A stretch of 64,000 bases of DNA from Halotia wernerae. GTDB lineage: Bacteria; Cyanobacteriota; Cyanobacteriia; Cyanobacteriales; Nostocaceae. Of the stretch, positions 1-9,424 are shown piece by piece. The stretch lies in contig JAYGHB010000004.1 in NCBI GenBank assembly GCA_034931985.1, positions 62,001-126,000 of the forward strand, given 5' to 3'. The notes below the pieces were generated by a model that did no database searches, was not told where the DNA came from, and worked only from the letters and a program-made list of their open reading frames with translations. The position numbers were made by a program, and so were the translations under genes. Position 1 is the stretch's first letter. Every line of letters starts with the position of its first letter.

Positions 1-4
1 CTTT

Positions 5-235
5 TTAGTACTTCATTATCTCCCCAAACGGCAAAAAACACCTTTGACACCAACCATCAACCCATAATGCTGGAGCTTTAAACCTTGCCCCACAGTTTGG
101 ATATTCTGACAATAAACTTAAATTATGCTGTTGACACCCCTGAGTCACCTTAAACTTGCCACTCAATCCGGTGACAAGCAACTGCTGGCGAGACGGTGGG
201 GGATTAAAACGAAACTTTTCCCAACGTGCGATCGC
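5..235 (-). pseudogene. C-terminal fragment of an unidentified Cys-containing protein
   Basis: A minus-strand open frame of about 76 codons runs from an in-frame stop (236-238) to a TAA at 5-7, with no plausible start codon at its 5' end. The translation looks like real protein: a PNCGARF segment followed by WVDGWCQRCFLPFGE, a Cys pair in CxxC spacing reminiscent of a zinc ribbon at the C-terminus of a longer cyanobacterial protein. The sequence to its right is AT-rich and non-coding, so the upstream part of the gene is missing rather than shifted. I do not recognise the family; a gene remnant is the best reading. Confidence 0.4.
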
Positions 236-428
236 TTACCTCTGCTAGCTACGGTAGGTAATGACTTTACAAGTTAATAAACAATAAAAATCTGATTAAA
301 ATTTCACAACTTACGACAAAATCTTTAAATAAATCATATCAGATGATATAAAATTGATGATTTTTATGAAGTGTTAAGAGTTATCATCAATATCAAGGAA
401 TAATTTAAAACTTGCAAAAACCGAATTA

Positions 429-992
429 ATGTTAGTGAACTATTCTAGAGTTTACACTTCGGAGCAAGGCTGTCCCATGAATTTGGTTGGCCAAACGGGA
501 CAAGCGGTGCAGATTTCCATTCATTCTCCCAGTCAGTATATCTGTGCCAACTGCGAACGGGTATTACCAGATTGGAAACAGCAACCTTTTTTATGGGTTG
601 TGATTGTCTTACAGCAATCACGATGTCCGTTAGTTAAAAGTACAGAAAAAGTAGAGAGAGAAAAAGAACACCTGCGGGAAAAGTTTATGAAATTTGGCTG
701 CGATCTAGCATTTAGTTTACGCGATCGCGGTTATCTAGCAGACCTCATAGATCCTCGCACCGGCTATCCTTTACTTTCTCATCCTGGAGCAATTCCCCAT
801 AACGATACAGCAGTTGTCAAAGCGTTACTTAAATATCCAGTAATTAAAAACAAATGCTGTGTATTAGTGCATCCTACTTGGGGAACAGCAGTTTATCCTA
901 GTATCTTGATCTCAGAAGCGCCCCCAATCATCATCGAATCAGTTACTAAAAATATAGCACCCTTGCATGGGTGGAAAGAAATTAGTCAGTAG
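429..992 (+). CDS. MMADHC-like (CblD-type) cobalamin-trafficking family protein
   Basis: The 187-residue product resembles the C-terminal domain of human MMADHC (methylmalonic aciduria and homocystinuria type D protein), which directs cobalamin to its two target enzymes. What I see: GYLADLIDPRTGYPL (compare human GFWADFINPSSGKPM), then NKCCVLVHPTWGTAVYPSIL (human [20 protein letters not shown]). The core domain covers roughly residues 50-175. There is no signal peptide or membrane segment, so it should be cytosolic. ATG at 429 is the longest start; ATG at 477 (MNLVGQ) is a possible alternative. A role in B12 handling is inferred from the family; no cobalamin genes are adjacent. Confidence 0.7.
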   Translation: MLVNYSRVYTSEQGCPMNLVGQTGQAVQISIHSPSQYICANCERVLPDWKQQPFLWVVIVLQQSRCPLVKSTEKVEREKEHLREKFMKFGCDLAFSLRDRGYLADLIDPRTGYPLLSHPGAIPHNDTAVVKALLKYPVIKNKCCVLVHPTWGTAVYPSILISEAPPIIIESVTKNIAPLHGWKEISQ

Positions 993-1190
993 TTGGTTGT
1001 CAGTTGTTTGTCCCCTCTGTCTTGATCATAATATGCTGAAAAATGGTTATACGAAGACCTATATAGGACTCATATTTGATTTGTGAAAAAATTCACTACA
1101 CCTCATATAATTTCTTTACTGTCCCCTGTTCCCTGCCTCTACGAGTGATTCACCAAATCAAACCGGATTACTATAGTAAAACCTATTGTT

Positions 1191-2213
1191 GTGAATAACT
1201 TACTTTTGGAAGCTCAGACAGTTGAAGCCTTTAATGGTGAAGTTTGCTACTTCCCCCTGATGAGTGGACGCTACGAAGTTAAGCCAGGAATGATGCCTTT
1301 TGGTTCCTGTTTAGGTAACACTCAGGCTGACCAGCAGGTATTTCAAATTGATGAAAATTTTAGACATTACCGTCAAATTAAGCTTTTAGCCCGTGCTGAA
1401 CGGTTGAGTAAATATTATCAAACTTACAACTATTCTGAGGCTGTAGCTGGAGCGATCGCTTGTTTAATCATTAATCGCCTTACCTACGAACACCCACAAT
1501 ACTTTGACTGCCAAAAATCCACTGCTAACACCTTCAGATTTCACAGTTACCTCACTCAAGAAACACTTTATCTAGATGCAGACTGGCAATTACAACAAGT
1601 CGAAACACAAGATAATTTAGCTATTCCAGCTTATGCGTCTATCTTAGATGCTTTAACGACACAGATACAGGAAGACCTAACAGTTATCTGCCGTTCTCAG
1701 GACGGTAGTAACTGGCTGAGTGCGGTTCATCTATGTTATCCCAATCACTGGTCAGCCGAAGCAAAAATTGGTCAAGACTTTGCCGCGATACATACACCTG
1801 TGGCAGGTATGGAAAAAATTAATCGGCGAGCAGACGCGATTGTTAATACTATGATTGACAGGGAACCAATGGTGCGCTTTGCTTGGGGTTTAAGCACCGA
1901 TACCCGCCTCAATCACCATCCCGAACCACCGTCTCAACTATCAGTTAGTGAATGGCATGGTAGAAGCTTTGATTCACAGCATCCTAGACTTTATCTGCGA
2001 ATTGAACGACAGGTAATTTGGGGACTACCAAAGTATGAAGCAGCGCTTTTTACTATTCGGACATATTTTAGAGATTGTAGCAAGATCAAAAAAGACTCAA
2101 TTCTCCGGTCTAAGCTATATACCGCAATTGAGTCTATGACACCGGAATCTCTAGTTTATAAAGGGTTGCTAGGAAGCCAGGCTAGTATTTTGCAGTGGCT
2201 AAACGAGGATTAG
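1191..2213 (+). CDS. Heme-dependent oxidative N-demethylase-like protein (DUF3445)
   Basis: A 340-residue protein starting at GTG. It matches the DUF3445/HODM-alpha-like family, whose studied members bind heme and remove methyl groups from small amines with oxygen. The family signature is visible in the middle of the protein: CYPNHWSAEAKIGQDF followed by AAIHTPVAG, then RFAWGL and, near the C-terminus, YLRIERQVIWGLPK. It has no signal peptide. The substrate in cyanobacteria is unknown. It is transcribed in the same direction as the MMADHC-like gene but 200 bases downstream, so co-transcription is uncertain. Confidence 0.75.
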   Translation: MNNLLLEAQTVEAFNGEVCYFPLMSGRYEVKPGMMPFGSCLGNTQADQQVFQIDENFRHYRQIKLLARAERLSKYYQTYNYSEAVAGAIACLIINRLTYEHPQYFDCQKSTANTFRFHSYLTQETLYLDADWQLQQVETQDNLAIPAYASILDALTTQIQEDLTVICRSQDGSNWLSAVHLCYPNHWSAEAKIGQDFAAIHTPVAGMEKINRRADAIVNTMIDREPMVRFAWGLSTDTRLNHHPEPPSQLSVSEWHGRSFDSQHPRLYLRIERQVIWGLPKYEAALFTIRTYFRDCSKIKKDSILRSKLYTAIESMTPESLVYKGLLGSQASILQWLNED

Positions 2214-2336
2214 TGGTCTGTCAATATAGCTTTGAGGGTTTGTAGTAAGCACTTTAGTGCTTAGAAAATAAGGACTAAAGTCCTTACTACTAACTGAACT
2301 TACCCATTAATTTAAACTTGATACAATACTAGGGTA

Positions 2337-2711
2337 TTAAGACCAAGAATCTAAATCTAGAGATTGCATTCCTCGACTTTCGGCAAAATCTAACATACTT
2401 CCTAACTGCAACCAAACCAGCAAACAAGTCAATAAGCCTAGAGGTAAAGCAACTCCTAAAGCTAGGGAAGAGGGAAAGCCAAATATTTGTAAACCCGAAT
2501 AAAGAAACAGAAAAATACCACTGGTTATACCCAGAAATGGCACCAATAACTGTTTTAAATAAGAACGTGGCTGAGGATTTTCTTGGCGATCGCTCGACCA
2601 CTTCTGTACAATTACTTTCAAAGTTCCAGATAAGGCTACACCAGAAGTTAATGCGATGAAAAACCCCATAATTAGTAAGAGATATGGCGGTTGTAGAGGG
2701 AAATAGTACAT
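2337..2711 (-). CDS. Small conserved membrane protein next to ABC1 kinase
   Basis: A 124-residue protein with three predicted membrane segments (about residues 10-35, 55-78 and 81-106) and a short acidic C-terminus (ESRGMQSLDLDSWS). I do not recognise a catalytic motif. It starts 23 bases after the stop of the ABC1-family kinase gene on the same strand, so the two are very likely one transcript. This suggests, but does not prove, a shared role at the thylakoid or plasma membrane. Confidence 0.6.
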   Translation of the reverse strand: MYYFPLQPPYLLLIMGFFIALTSGVALSGTLKVIVQKWSSDRQENPQPRSYLKQLLVPFLGITSGIFLFLYSGLQIFGFPSSLALGVALPLGLLTCLLVWLQLGSMLDFAESRGMQSLDLDSWS

Positions 2712-2734
2712 AAAAACTCCTGATTGGGATTAAA

Positions 2735-4459
2735 TTAGTTGTTATTTAGTGACTGATTTTCTGTAAAAGCAGCTAGGGATGTAGCTTTGGGGAGAATCGC
2801 CGCTACGCTTTCTTTAGATAAATCTGTCAACATGCCAATCGCTACATTTAATAAACGATTTGGCCCGATATCATCTTTAACTAAATTCCACAGGCGTTGC
2901 ACTTCTGCGGTGTGGAGGCGGTCATCTTCGGTCAGCGCTAACACCAACTGTCGCCACAGAAATTTACCTTCATCAGACAGCAAATATTGCAAACCCATTT
3001 TGGCGGTGGGTACAACATCAAAGTTGCCATCAGTACGAGCGATTTCAATTAAATTCTCTAAGCGTTGCCACTGGAATTTACCATTTTTGAACAACACATT
3101 GAGTAATCGCCGCCGTAGTGCTGGAGATTCTCCCATCAGCAAGCGCCGTGCTATGTAAGGATAACCCACTTCGATAATTTTGAAGTTAGGGTTAAGGCTG
3201 AGGGCAATGCCTTCTTGTGTCACTAGAGAACGAATAATTAAAGCAAACTTGGCAGGAACTCGGAAAGGATATTCATACATCAGTTCCGAAAACTCATCGG
3301 TAATGGTTTTGAAGTTAAAATCACCGACGTTTCTACCAATAGCATTTCCCAGCACTGACTCTAAAGCTGGGATAATTGGACAAATATTCGTGTCTGGAGT
3401 CAGAAAACCCAATTTTACAAAGTCTTCGGCTAAATCTGTGTAGTCTTTGTTAACTAAATGTACTAGGGCATCCACCAGTGTTTCTTTAGTGGTTTCCTCT
3501 AACTGATCCATCATGCCAAAATCAATGTAAGCCATGCGACCATCGGGCATAGCAAACAAATTGCCGGGATGGGGGTCAGCGTGGAAGAAACCGTGTTCTA
3601 GTAGCTGTTGTAAACCTGAAGTGACACCAATTTTAATAATCTCCTCTGGGTCTAAACCTGCTTCACGGATGCGTTTAGTATCTGTCAGTTTGAAGCCATT
3701 AATCCATTCCAGGGTTAAAACGTGGGTGTTAGTGTAACGCCAGTAAATACCGGGAACTTTCACTTGCGGGTCATTGCGGAAATTGCTAGCAAATTTTTCC
3801 GCGTTGCGACCTTCATTAATATAGTCAATTTCCTCAAATATTTTCGTGCCAAATTCGTCCACAATCAAAGTTAGGTCGTGACCGAGATTCAGGGGTAACC
3901 AGGGAGCTAACCAACTCGCAGCCCAGCGCATTAGATACAAATCAAGTGTGATGACTGGGCGTAAGTGGGGACGTTGTACCTTGACTGCGACTTCTTCACC
4001 AGTAACTAAACGACCCCGGTATACTTGACCCAAGCTAGCAGCTGCAACTGGTGTAGGCGACAATTCACTAAAACTTTCGGGAATTGAACGCTCTAACTCA
4101 GTTTCAATAATTCTATAAGCGATCGCATTATCAAATGCTGGCAGTTGGTCTTGCAGCTTGACAAGTTCTTCTAAGAAATCTTTACGTATCAGGTCAGGCC
4201 GGGTAGAGAGGGCTTGACCAACTTTAATGAAAGTGGGGCCTAGGCGGGTGAGCAGTTCTCGCAACTGGGTGGCGCGTTTACCCTTATTCTGCTCAACTTG
4301 ATTTTGCCATTCGTCCCACTTCAGACTCAAAATAAATCCCGCACAAGACCAGATAATTCTCAACAAGCGTCCCCAAGCAAGCCAGGGACGGTAACGATAG
4401 TGACGAGCGATGTCGTCTGGGTTGTAGCGCCTTAGCTGAGCAGGTTGATACTGACCCAC
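2735..4459 (-). CDS. ABC1/UbiB (AarF) family atypical kinase
   Basis: A 574-residue member of the ABC1K family, atypical protein-kinase-like ATPases that act in prenylquinone metabolism and stress tolerance. Family hallmarks are present in order: the KxGQ helix (FIKVGQALSTRPDL, residues 77-90), an Ala-rich nucleotide loop (VAAASLGQVYRG), the ATP-binding lysine in EVAVKVQRP, the catalytic loop HADPHPGNLF and the metal-binding YIDFGM. The C-terminal quarter carries helices that may associate with membranes. The length is normal for cyanobacterial ABC1Ks. It leads a probable two-gene operon with the small membrane protein downstream. The substrate cannot be assigned from sequence. Confidence 0.9.
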   Translation of the reverse strand: MGQYQPAQLRRYNPDDIARHYRYRPWLAWGRLLRIIWSCAGFILSLKWDEWQNQVEQNKGKRATQLRELLTRLGPTFIKVGQALSTRPDLIRKDFLEELVKLQDQLPAFDNAIAYRIIETELERSIPESFSELSPTPVAAASLGQVYRGRLVTGEEVAVKVQRPHLRPVITLDLYLMRWAASWLAPWLPLNLGHDLTLIVDEFGTKIFEEIDYINEGRNAEKFASNFRNDPQVKVPGIYWRYTNTHVLTLEWINGFKLTDTKRIREAGLDPEEIIKIGVTSGLQQLLEHGFFHADPHPGNLFAMPDGRMAYIDFGMMDQLEETTKETLVDALVHLVNKDYTDLAEDFVKLGFLTPDTNICPIIPALESVLGNAIGRNVGDFNFKTITDEFSELMYEYPFRVPAKFALIIRSLVTQEGIALSLNPNFKIIEVGYPYIARRLLMGESPALRRRLLNVLFKNGKFQWQRLENLIEIARTDGNFDVVPTAKMGLQYLLSDEGKFLWRQLVLALTEDDRLHTAEVQRLWNLVKDDIGPNRLLNVAIGMLTDLSKESVAAILPKATSLAAFTENQSLNNN

Positions 4460-4693
4460 GCCTTTTTTGCCTCTTCAACTGGGAAATTTACATTTTTGTT
4501 TGTATCCAGACTCGCAAGCTAGTTGCAAGTCTAAAGTATCGATAGCTTTTTATAAAAAACTATTAAAGTTTATCGACTTTTGGGTAGCATTGACGGCGAA
4601 CTGGCCGACCTTACTGCCCAGGCTTTTTTATCTTTTTCTTAATTATACTTTATAAAAGTACAACTATTTCCTACAAGTTTCACAAAGGATGAG

Positions 4694-7600
4694 TTACAGC
4701 GTTTTAGTATTGCTTTGATTGCAGAGATTGCGATCGCTTATATTGGGGTTATTCTCAAGATAGTCATGCAGCCAGTTAAAACCGCGCACCAGCAGTTGAT
4801 CTAAATTTTCCACAGGCCACAACCGAGCTGTATGGTCATCAGCAGCGGTGGCAATGTACCTAGCATCGGGACTGAAACTCACACTTCTAACTGCCTTGTG
4901 ATGCCCTTGGAATTGAGCAACTTGCTGTCCACTGAGGCTCCACAACCGAGTTATGCCGTCATCAGCAGCAGTGGCAATGTAGTGACCATCAGGACTGAAA
5001 CTCACACTCCAGACAGTACCTTGATGTCCTTGGAATCGAGTTAATTGCTGCCCATCGAGGTTCCACAATCGGGCTGTACGGTCTTCAGAAGCAGTAGCAA
5101 GAAATTTACCATTAGGGCTGAAACTCACACTCCAGACAATACCCTGATGTCCTTGAAATCGAGTTAATTGCTGCCCGTCGAGGTTCCACAATCGGGCTGT
5201 ACGGTCTTCAGAAGCAGTAGCAAGAAATTTACCATCAGGACTGAAACTCACACTCCTCACCCAGTTTTGATGCCCTTGGAATTGAACAAGCTCCTGCCCC
5301 TTGAGGTTCCACAATCGGGCTGTCAGGTCATCAGAAGTAGTAGCAATGTATTTGCTGTCGGGACTGAAACACACGCTCCAGACAGTACCTTGATGCCCTG
5401 GGAATTGGGCAATTTGCTGTCCCTGGAGATTCCACAATCGGGCTATACGGTCAGCAGTAGCGATGTACTGACCATCTGGGCTGAAACACACGCTTCTAAC
5501 TGCTCCTTGATGCCCTTGAAATTGAGCAAATTGTTGCCCATTAAGATACCACAACCGAACCGTACAGTCAGATGAAGCAGTAGCAATGTACTGACCATCG
5601 GGACTAAAACATACACTTCTCACCCAATCCTGATGTCCTTGTAATTGGGTAAATTGCTGTCTATTAAAATGCCATAACCGAACCGTACAGTCAGATGAAG
5701 CAGTAGCAATGTACTGACCATCGGGACTAAAACATACACTTCTCACGCAGTCCTGATGTCCTTGGAATTGAGCCACCTGCTGACCGTTGAGTTGCCACAC
5801 CCTGGCTGTACAATCATCAGCAGCAGTGGCAATGTATTTGCCATCCGGGCTGAAACACACACTCCAAACACTGCCTTTATGACCTTGGAATTGGGCTATC
5901 TGCTGCCCCTTGAGATTCCACAACCGAGCTGTGAGGTCATCAGCAGCAGTGACAATGTACTGACCATCAGGACTGAAACTCACACTCCTAACTGCTCCCT
6001 GATGTCTTCGGAATTGGGCAAGTAACTGACCATCAAAACTCCACAATCGGGCTGTACAGTCATCGGAAGCAGTAGCAAGGAATTTGCCATCGGGACTAAA
6101 ACACACACTCCTGACTGCTCTTTGATGTCTGCGGAATTGCGCAAGCAATTGACCGCTGAAGTTCCATACTCTCGCTGTACAGTCATCACCAGCAGTGGCA
6201 ATGTATTTACTATCGGGGCTAAAACATACACTCCAGACAGTACCCTGATGTCCTGGAAATTGGGCAAGTAACTGACCATCTAAGTTCCATAATCGGGCTG
6301 TGTGGTCTGAAGCAGTAGCAATGTATTTGCCATCGGGGCTAAAATTCACACTCCAAACAATACCTTGATGTTCGGAAAATTGGGCAACCTGCTGACCATT
6401 GACTTTCCATACTCTCGCTGTACAGTCATCACCAGCAGTGGCAATGTATTTGCCATCAAAGCTAAAACACACACTCCTCACCCAACCTTGATGTCCTTGG
6501 ATTTGGTTACATTCCTGGATATGATCAAGAATAGTTCGCAAAGCTAGCAAAGGACTGGTAGTTGGATATTCTTCCAGAGGACGACCATCTTTGACTAAGG
6601 CTTGTAAAGATTTACCACTCTGCATTGCTAATATTAGCGAGTCTAACTGGGCAAACTCAAACTGTCGTAAAGCACTCACCCCCTCACGCTCTAATCTCGT
6701 GCCTTCTTGTGCTTCTTTGAGGGCTAGTTGTTGTTTTCGCAGTTCTGCGTTTACTTGAACTAATGCTGCTTCTGCACGCTTTAGCTCTTGTTCAATCAGC
6801 TTTCTATGTTGACGTTCCTTTTCGAGTTCGGCTAACAACTCACTTCCTTGTTGTTGACGAATAAACGATACAAGATAATCGTGAACTAGTTGATAACGCT
6901 CGGCAGGAATTTCTGGTAAAAGTAATACTAGCCCTGATTCGACAAAAATCTTTAATATTAAATCTAGGGTTTCACCTTCGGTTGCTAAATCTGCCGCCAA
7001 TTCGGCGCGAGTTTTGAGAGGACGAATATTGTTTTCATCGGTGAGTAAATACAAAACTAGTCGGGCTGTACATTCGTTTTCGGAACCGCAATCATGAATG
7101 ACTGTTTCTAAAAATCGTTCAACTAGCTTTTCTTTAGTGCCAAATTGACAATATTTTTCTAATGTAGTAATTTTTTCGGTTTGTAGCTGTGTACCAATAA
7201 TTTGTAATTCAATGGGACGGACTTCTTCCAATTCCCCAGCTAAATCTTGTACTAATTTATCGATTAACTCTGGCTCTAGATAAAAATGAATTTTTTCTGT
7301 TAAGTTCTGCACAACTGCTTTAGCATCTCCGGGCAAAAAATTGCCTAAATAATAGCGAATGTTTTTATCTAAAATATTATTATTGATAGTACTTAAATCA
7401 AATAAACGGTCAAACTCTAATAAATAATGGAGATAATCTTCTCGCAATGATAAAATAACTTTAACAAAAGGAATATCTAAACAGACTCGCAAAAAATCAT
7501 AGAATGGTCTCCTTTGAGCTTGGTCTGTATAAACAAAGAAAAACTCTTCAAATTGGTCAAAAATTAATACTGTTAATAGATTACGATCAGCATTTTTATG

Positions 7601-9346
7601 TAACTGTTCTACAGTAGCTGCGATGGAATCGAGATTGATAGCTAATGTTTGACATCTGAGTTTTTCAAAAGTTTCTATCCAAGACCGACTTAGCATTCCT
7701 ATCCAATCTGTGTAAGCTCGTATCAGGATAGGTAGAACATCCCGCGCTCCAATCGCTTGCTGTTGCAATGCTGGAATTAACCCACCCTGTAAAATGGAAC
7801 TTTTCCCTACTCCTGAATGACCGTGAATAACAGTGAGCTTGTAGTCATTGCGACTAATTCTTTCTCGCAAACGGTTGACATCTCGTTCTCGACCAGAAGC
7901 AGAAATTTCTTGAGCAATTGTTTCAGGATGTTCAATTTGTAACTGTGCAGAACCAATGATCTGGCGTTGGGGGTTGAGATAAGAAGCACCGATAAAAGCG
8001 CGAAAACCGTATTGGTGTTCAATTCGGAGTTGTTCTTGTTTAATATTAAAAGCATCGAGATATTGACATTGATTAAAATAAAGCGATCGCAAGTTTTCTA
8101 ATATAGATATATACAATTGCGGATCATACTGATGATTACTTACCTCCCTGGCTGTTTCTAAATTAATAATTGCGGCTGAAACTTGACTTAAACCCTGCTG
8201 CGATCGCGCTAAAATAAACCGATATAAAACATATTCATCTTCCGGTAAATTGGGAATATTATCTAATATGTGTAGTGCTTGGTTAGCGAGTTGATTGGCT
8301 TGGTTCCAGTGTGACTGCTGTAGTGCCACCTCTGCTAAAAAACCATAATCTTGAGCTATTTGTAGCGGAGTACCATAATCTTGATGCAGATTCAAAGATT
8401 TGTCAGCAAGGTTTTGTAACTCTGGCCATGCTTGTAAATGTCGCAGAATTTCACCCAGTTTACTAATATACTTGGCAACTAAATCGAGACGTTGTGCTTG
8501 TTCAAAAATAGAAATAGCTTGCTGAAGATAATCTTTAGACTCTAGCCAATAAAATTGATTGCCCAGCTGATTCTTTTCTGCTTGGCGGTCATAAACTATG
8601 GCAATATGAACTAGCAGGATACCTTGCCGTTCTAAATGATTATTTTGTTGCCAAAATCTTAAACTTTGTTGATAATTGACTAAAGCTGAATCTATGCGAT
8701 CGTGCTGGTAATCATTCAAGCCAATTACAAATTTTAGACTCGCTTGCAGTGATAATTCTAATACTTCTCCCAAATTTTGTAAATCTTTTAAAGCAGTTTC
8801 TAATTCCCAGCAAATTTGGGGGGTAGAATTTGTATCATCGGCAAAAATTGTGTCAGTTTTGTGCCGCATGAAATTGACTAAAGCATCAATAGTATTTTTA
8901 AAGGTAATTATCGTTGCCCAATTTTCCAAGTCTGTCGCTAATCTGATAAATTTTTGCAGAACTTGGTCATTAACCCACAATAATATCGGAAATGAAAATT
9001 TTTTTCTAAACTCTTCTCGGACTTGGTTAGCTGATGTCAGAACTGTCTTAATATCTTTAACTGACTCCAAACCAAAAACCATCAACGCTGGTGGCTGTTC
9101 ATCTCCCAATTGTTCATTAATATTTGTGTAAAGTGTTTTAACTGATGTAGGTAAGGTAATTTCGCGGATTTTTACAGGAGATAATTGGTGCAATTTTTCT
9201 ACCATGCGCTGACGTAACGCCGCATAGTTGCAGCGCAGCAAAATCAGTGAAAATTGACCTTGAGAAAGGGTAATCGCTCGCACGAGAGTATGTAAAGAAC
9301 TTTCGTGATCAGTGAGTAAATTTTCTGGTTCGTGGTGATTAGTCAT
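4694..9346 (-). CDS. STAND NTPase with TPR-like region and 14 WD40 repeats
   Basis: A 1550-residue signalling ATPase. Residues 1-170 form an NTPase-like fold without a P-loop (LILLRCNYAALRQRM, FPILLWVNDQVLQKF), often seen at the start of cyanobacterial STAND proteins. Residues 170-470 are helical TPR-like repeats. The P-loop GHSGVGKSS lies near residue 510 with a Walker B-like LLTVLIFDQFEEFF about 100 residues later. A charged coiled-coil spans about 835-885. From about 950 to 1510 there are 14 WD40 blades of about 41 residues, enough for two seven-bladed propellers. STAND proteins work as ligand-triggered switches in signalling or antiviral defence; the trigger and output here are unknown. 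It lies 78 bases downstream of a second P-loop ATPase gene on the same strand, implying an operon. Confidence 0.85.
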   Translation of the reverse strand: MTNHHEPENLLTDHESSLHTLVRAITLSQGQFSLILLRCNYAALRQRMVEKLHQLSPVKIREITLPTSVKTLYTNINEQLGDEQPPALMVFGLESVKDIKTVLTSANQVREEFRKKFSFPILLWVNDQVLQKFIRLATDLENWATIITFKNTIDALVNFMRHKTDTIFADDTNSTPQICWELETALKDLQNLGEVLELSLQASLKFVIGLNDYQHDRIDSALVNYQQSLRFWQQNNHLERQGILLVHIAIVYDRQAEKNQLGNQFYWLESKDYLQQAISIFEQAQRLDLVAKYISKLGEILRHLQAWPELQNLADKSLNLHQDYGTPLQIAQDYGFLAEVALQQSHWNQANQLANQALHILDNIPNLPEDEYVLYRFILARSQQGLSQVSAAIINLETAREVSNHQYDPQLYISILENLRSLYFNQCQYLDAFNIKQEQLRIEHQYGFRAFIGASYLNPQRQIIGSAQLQIEHPETIAQEISASGRERDVNRLRERISRNDYKLTVIHGHSGVGKSSILQGGLIPALQQQAIGARDVLPILIRAYTDWIGMLSRSWIETFEKLRCQTLAINLDSIAATVEQLHKNADRNLLTVLIFDQFEEFFFVYTDQAQRRPFYDFLRVCLDIPFVKVILSLREDYLHYLLEFDRLFDLSTINNNILDKNIRYYLGNFLPGDAKAVVQNLTEKIHFYLEPELIDKLVQDLAGELEEVRPIELQIIGTQLQTEKITTLEKYCQFGTKEKLVERFLETVIHDCGSENECTARLVLYLLTDENNIRPLKTRAELAADLATEGETLDLILKIFVESGLVLLLPEIPAERYQLVHDYLVSFIRQQQGSELLAELEKERQHRKLIEQELKRAEAALVQVNAELRKQQLALKEAQEGTRLEREGVSALRQFEFAQLDSLILAMQSGKSLQALVKDGRPLEEYPTTSPLLALRTILDHIQECNQIQGHQGWVRSVCFSFDGKYIATAGDDCTARVWKVNGQQVAQFSEHQGIVWSVNFSPDGKYIATASDHTARLWNLDGQLLAQFPGHQGTVWSVCFSPDSKYIATAGDDCTARVWNFSGQLLAQFRRHQRAVRSVCFSPDGKFLATASDDCTARLWSFDGQLLAQFRRHQGAVRSVSFSPDGQYIVTAADDLTARLWNLKGQQIAQFQGHKGSVWSVCFSPDGKYIATAADDCTARVWQLNGQQVAQFQGHQDCVRSVCFSPDGQYIATASSDCTVRLWHFNRQQFTQLQGHQDWVRSVCFSPDGQYIATASSDCTVRLWYLNGQQFAQFQGHQGAVRSVCFSPDGQYIATADRIARLWNLQGQQIAQFPGHQGTVWSVCFSPDSKYIATTSDDLTARLWNLKGQELVQFQGHQNWVRSVSFSPDGKFLATASEDRTARLWNLDGQQLTRFQGHQGIVWSVSFSPNGKFLATASEDRTARLWNLDGQQLTRFQGHQGTVWSVSFSPDGHYIATAADDGITRLWSLSGQQVAQFQGHHKAVRSVSFSPDARYIATAADDHTARLWPVENLDQLLVRGFNWLHDYLENNPNISDRNLCNQSNTKTL
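4810..6495 (-). repeat. 14 tandem WD40-coding repeats
   Basis: A run of about 120-123-base units encodes repeats of the form HQG-VRSVCFSPDGKYIATA-DD-TARLWNL-GQQLAQFQG. Neighbouring blades are nearly identical in protein and DNA: units 11 and 12 (about 5030-5270) share long identical stretches. Blades 2 and 9 lack one or two residues at the DD turn (ASDHTARLW, ADRIARLW). The low divergence points to recent unit duplication or gene conversion. Confidence 0.9.
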
Positions 9347-9424
9347 ATAGCAGGGGATAGACTTGAAAGTCTCATGGTGTCAGGGTTGTATGATCAGTTT
9401 ATGTCCTAACCTACCTGGTAATAG

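Noticed and set aside
4810..6495. Regularly spaced DNA repeats that could be taken for a CRISPR array
   Set aside because: The period is about 120 bases, the whole unit is coding and the translation is WD40 repeats.
4832..6547. Several plus-strand open frames opposite the WD40 region
   Set aside because: They are mirror translations of the repetitive coding sequence.
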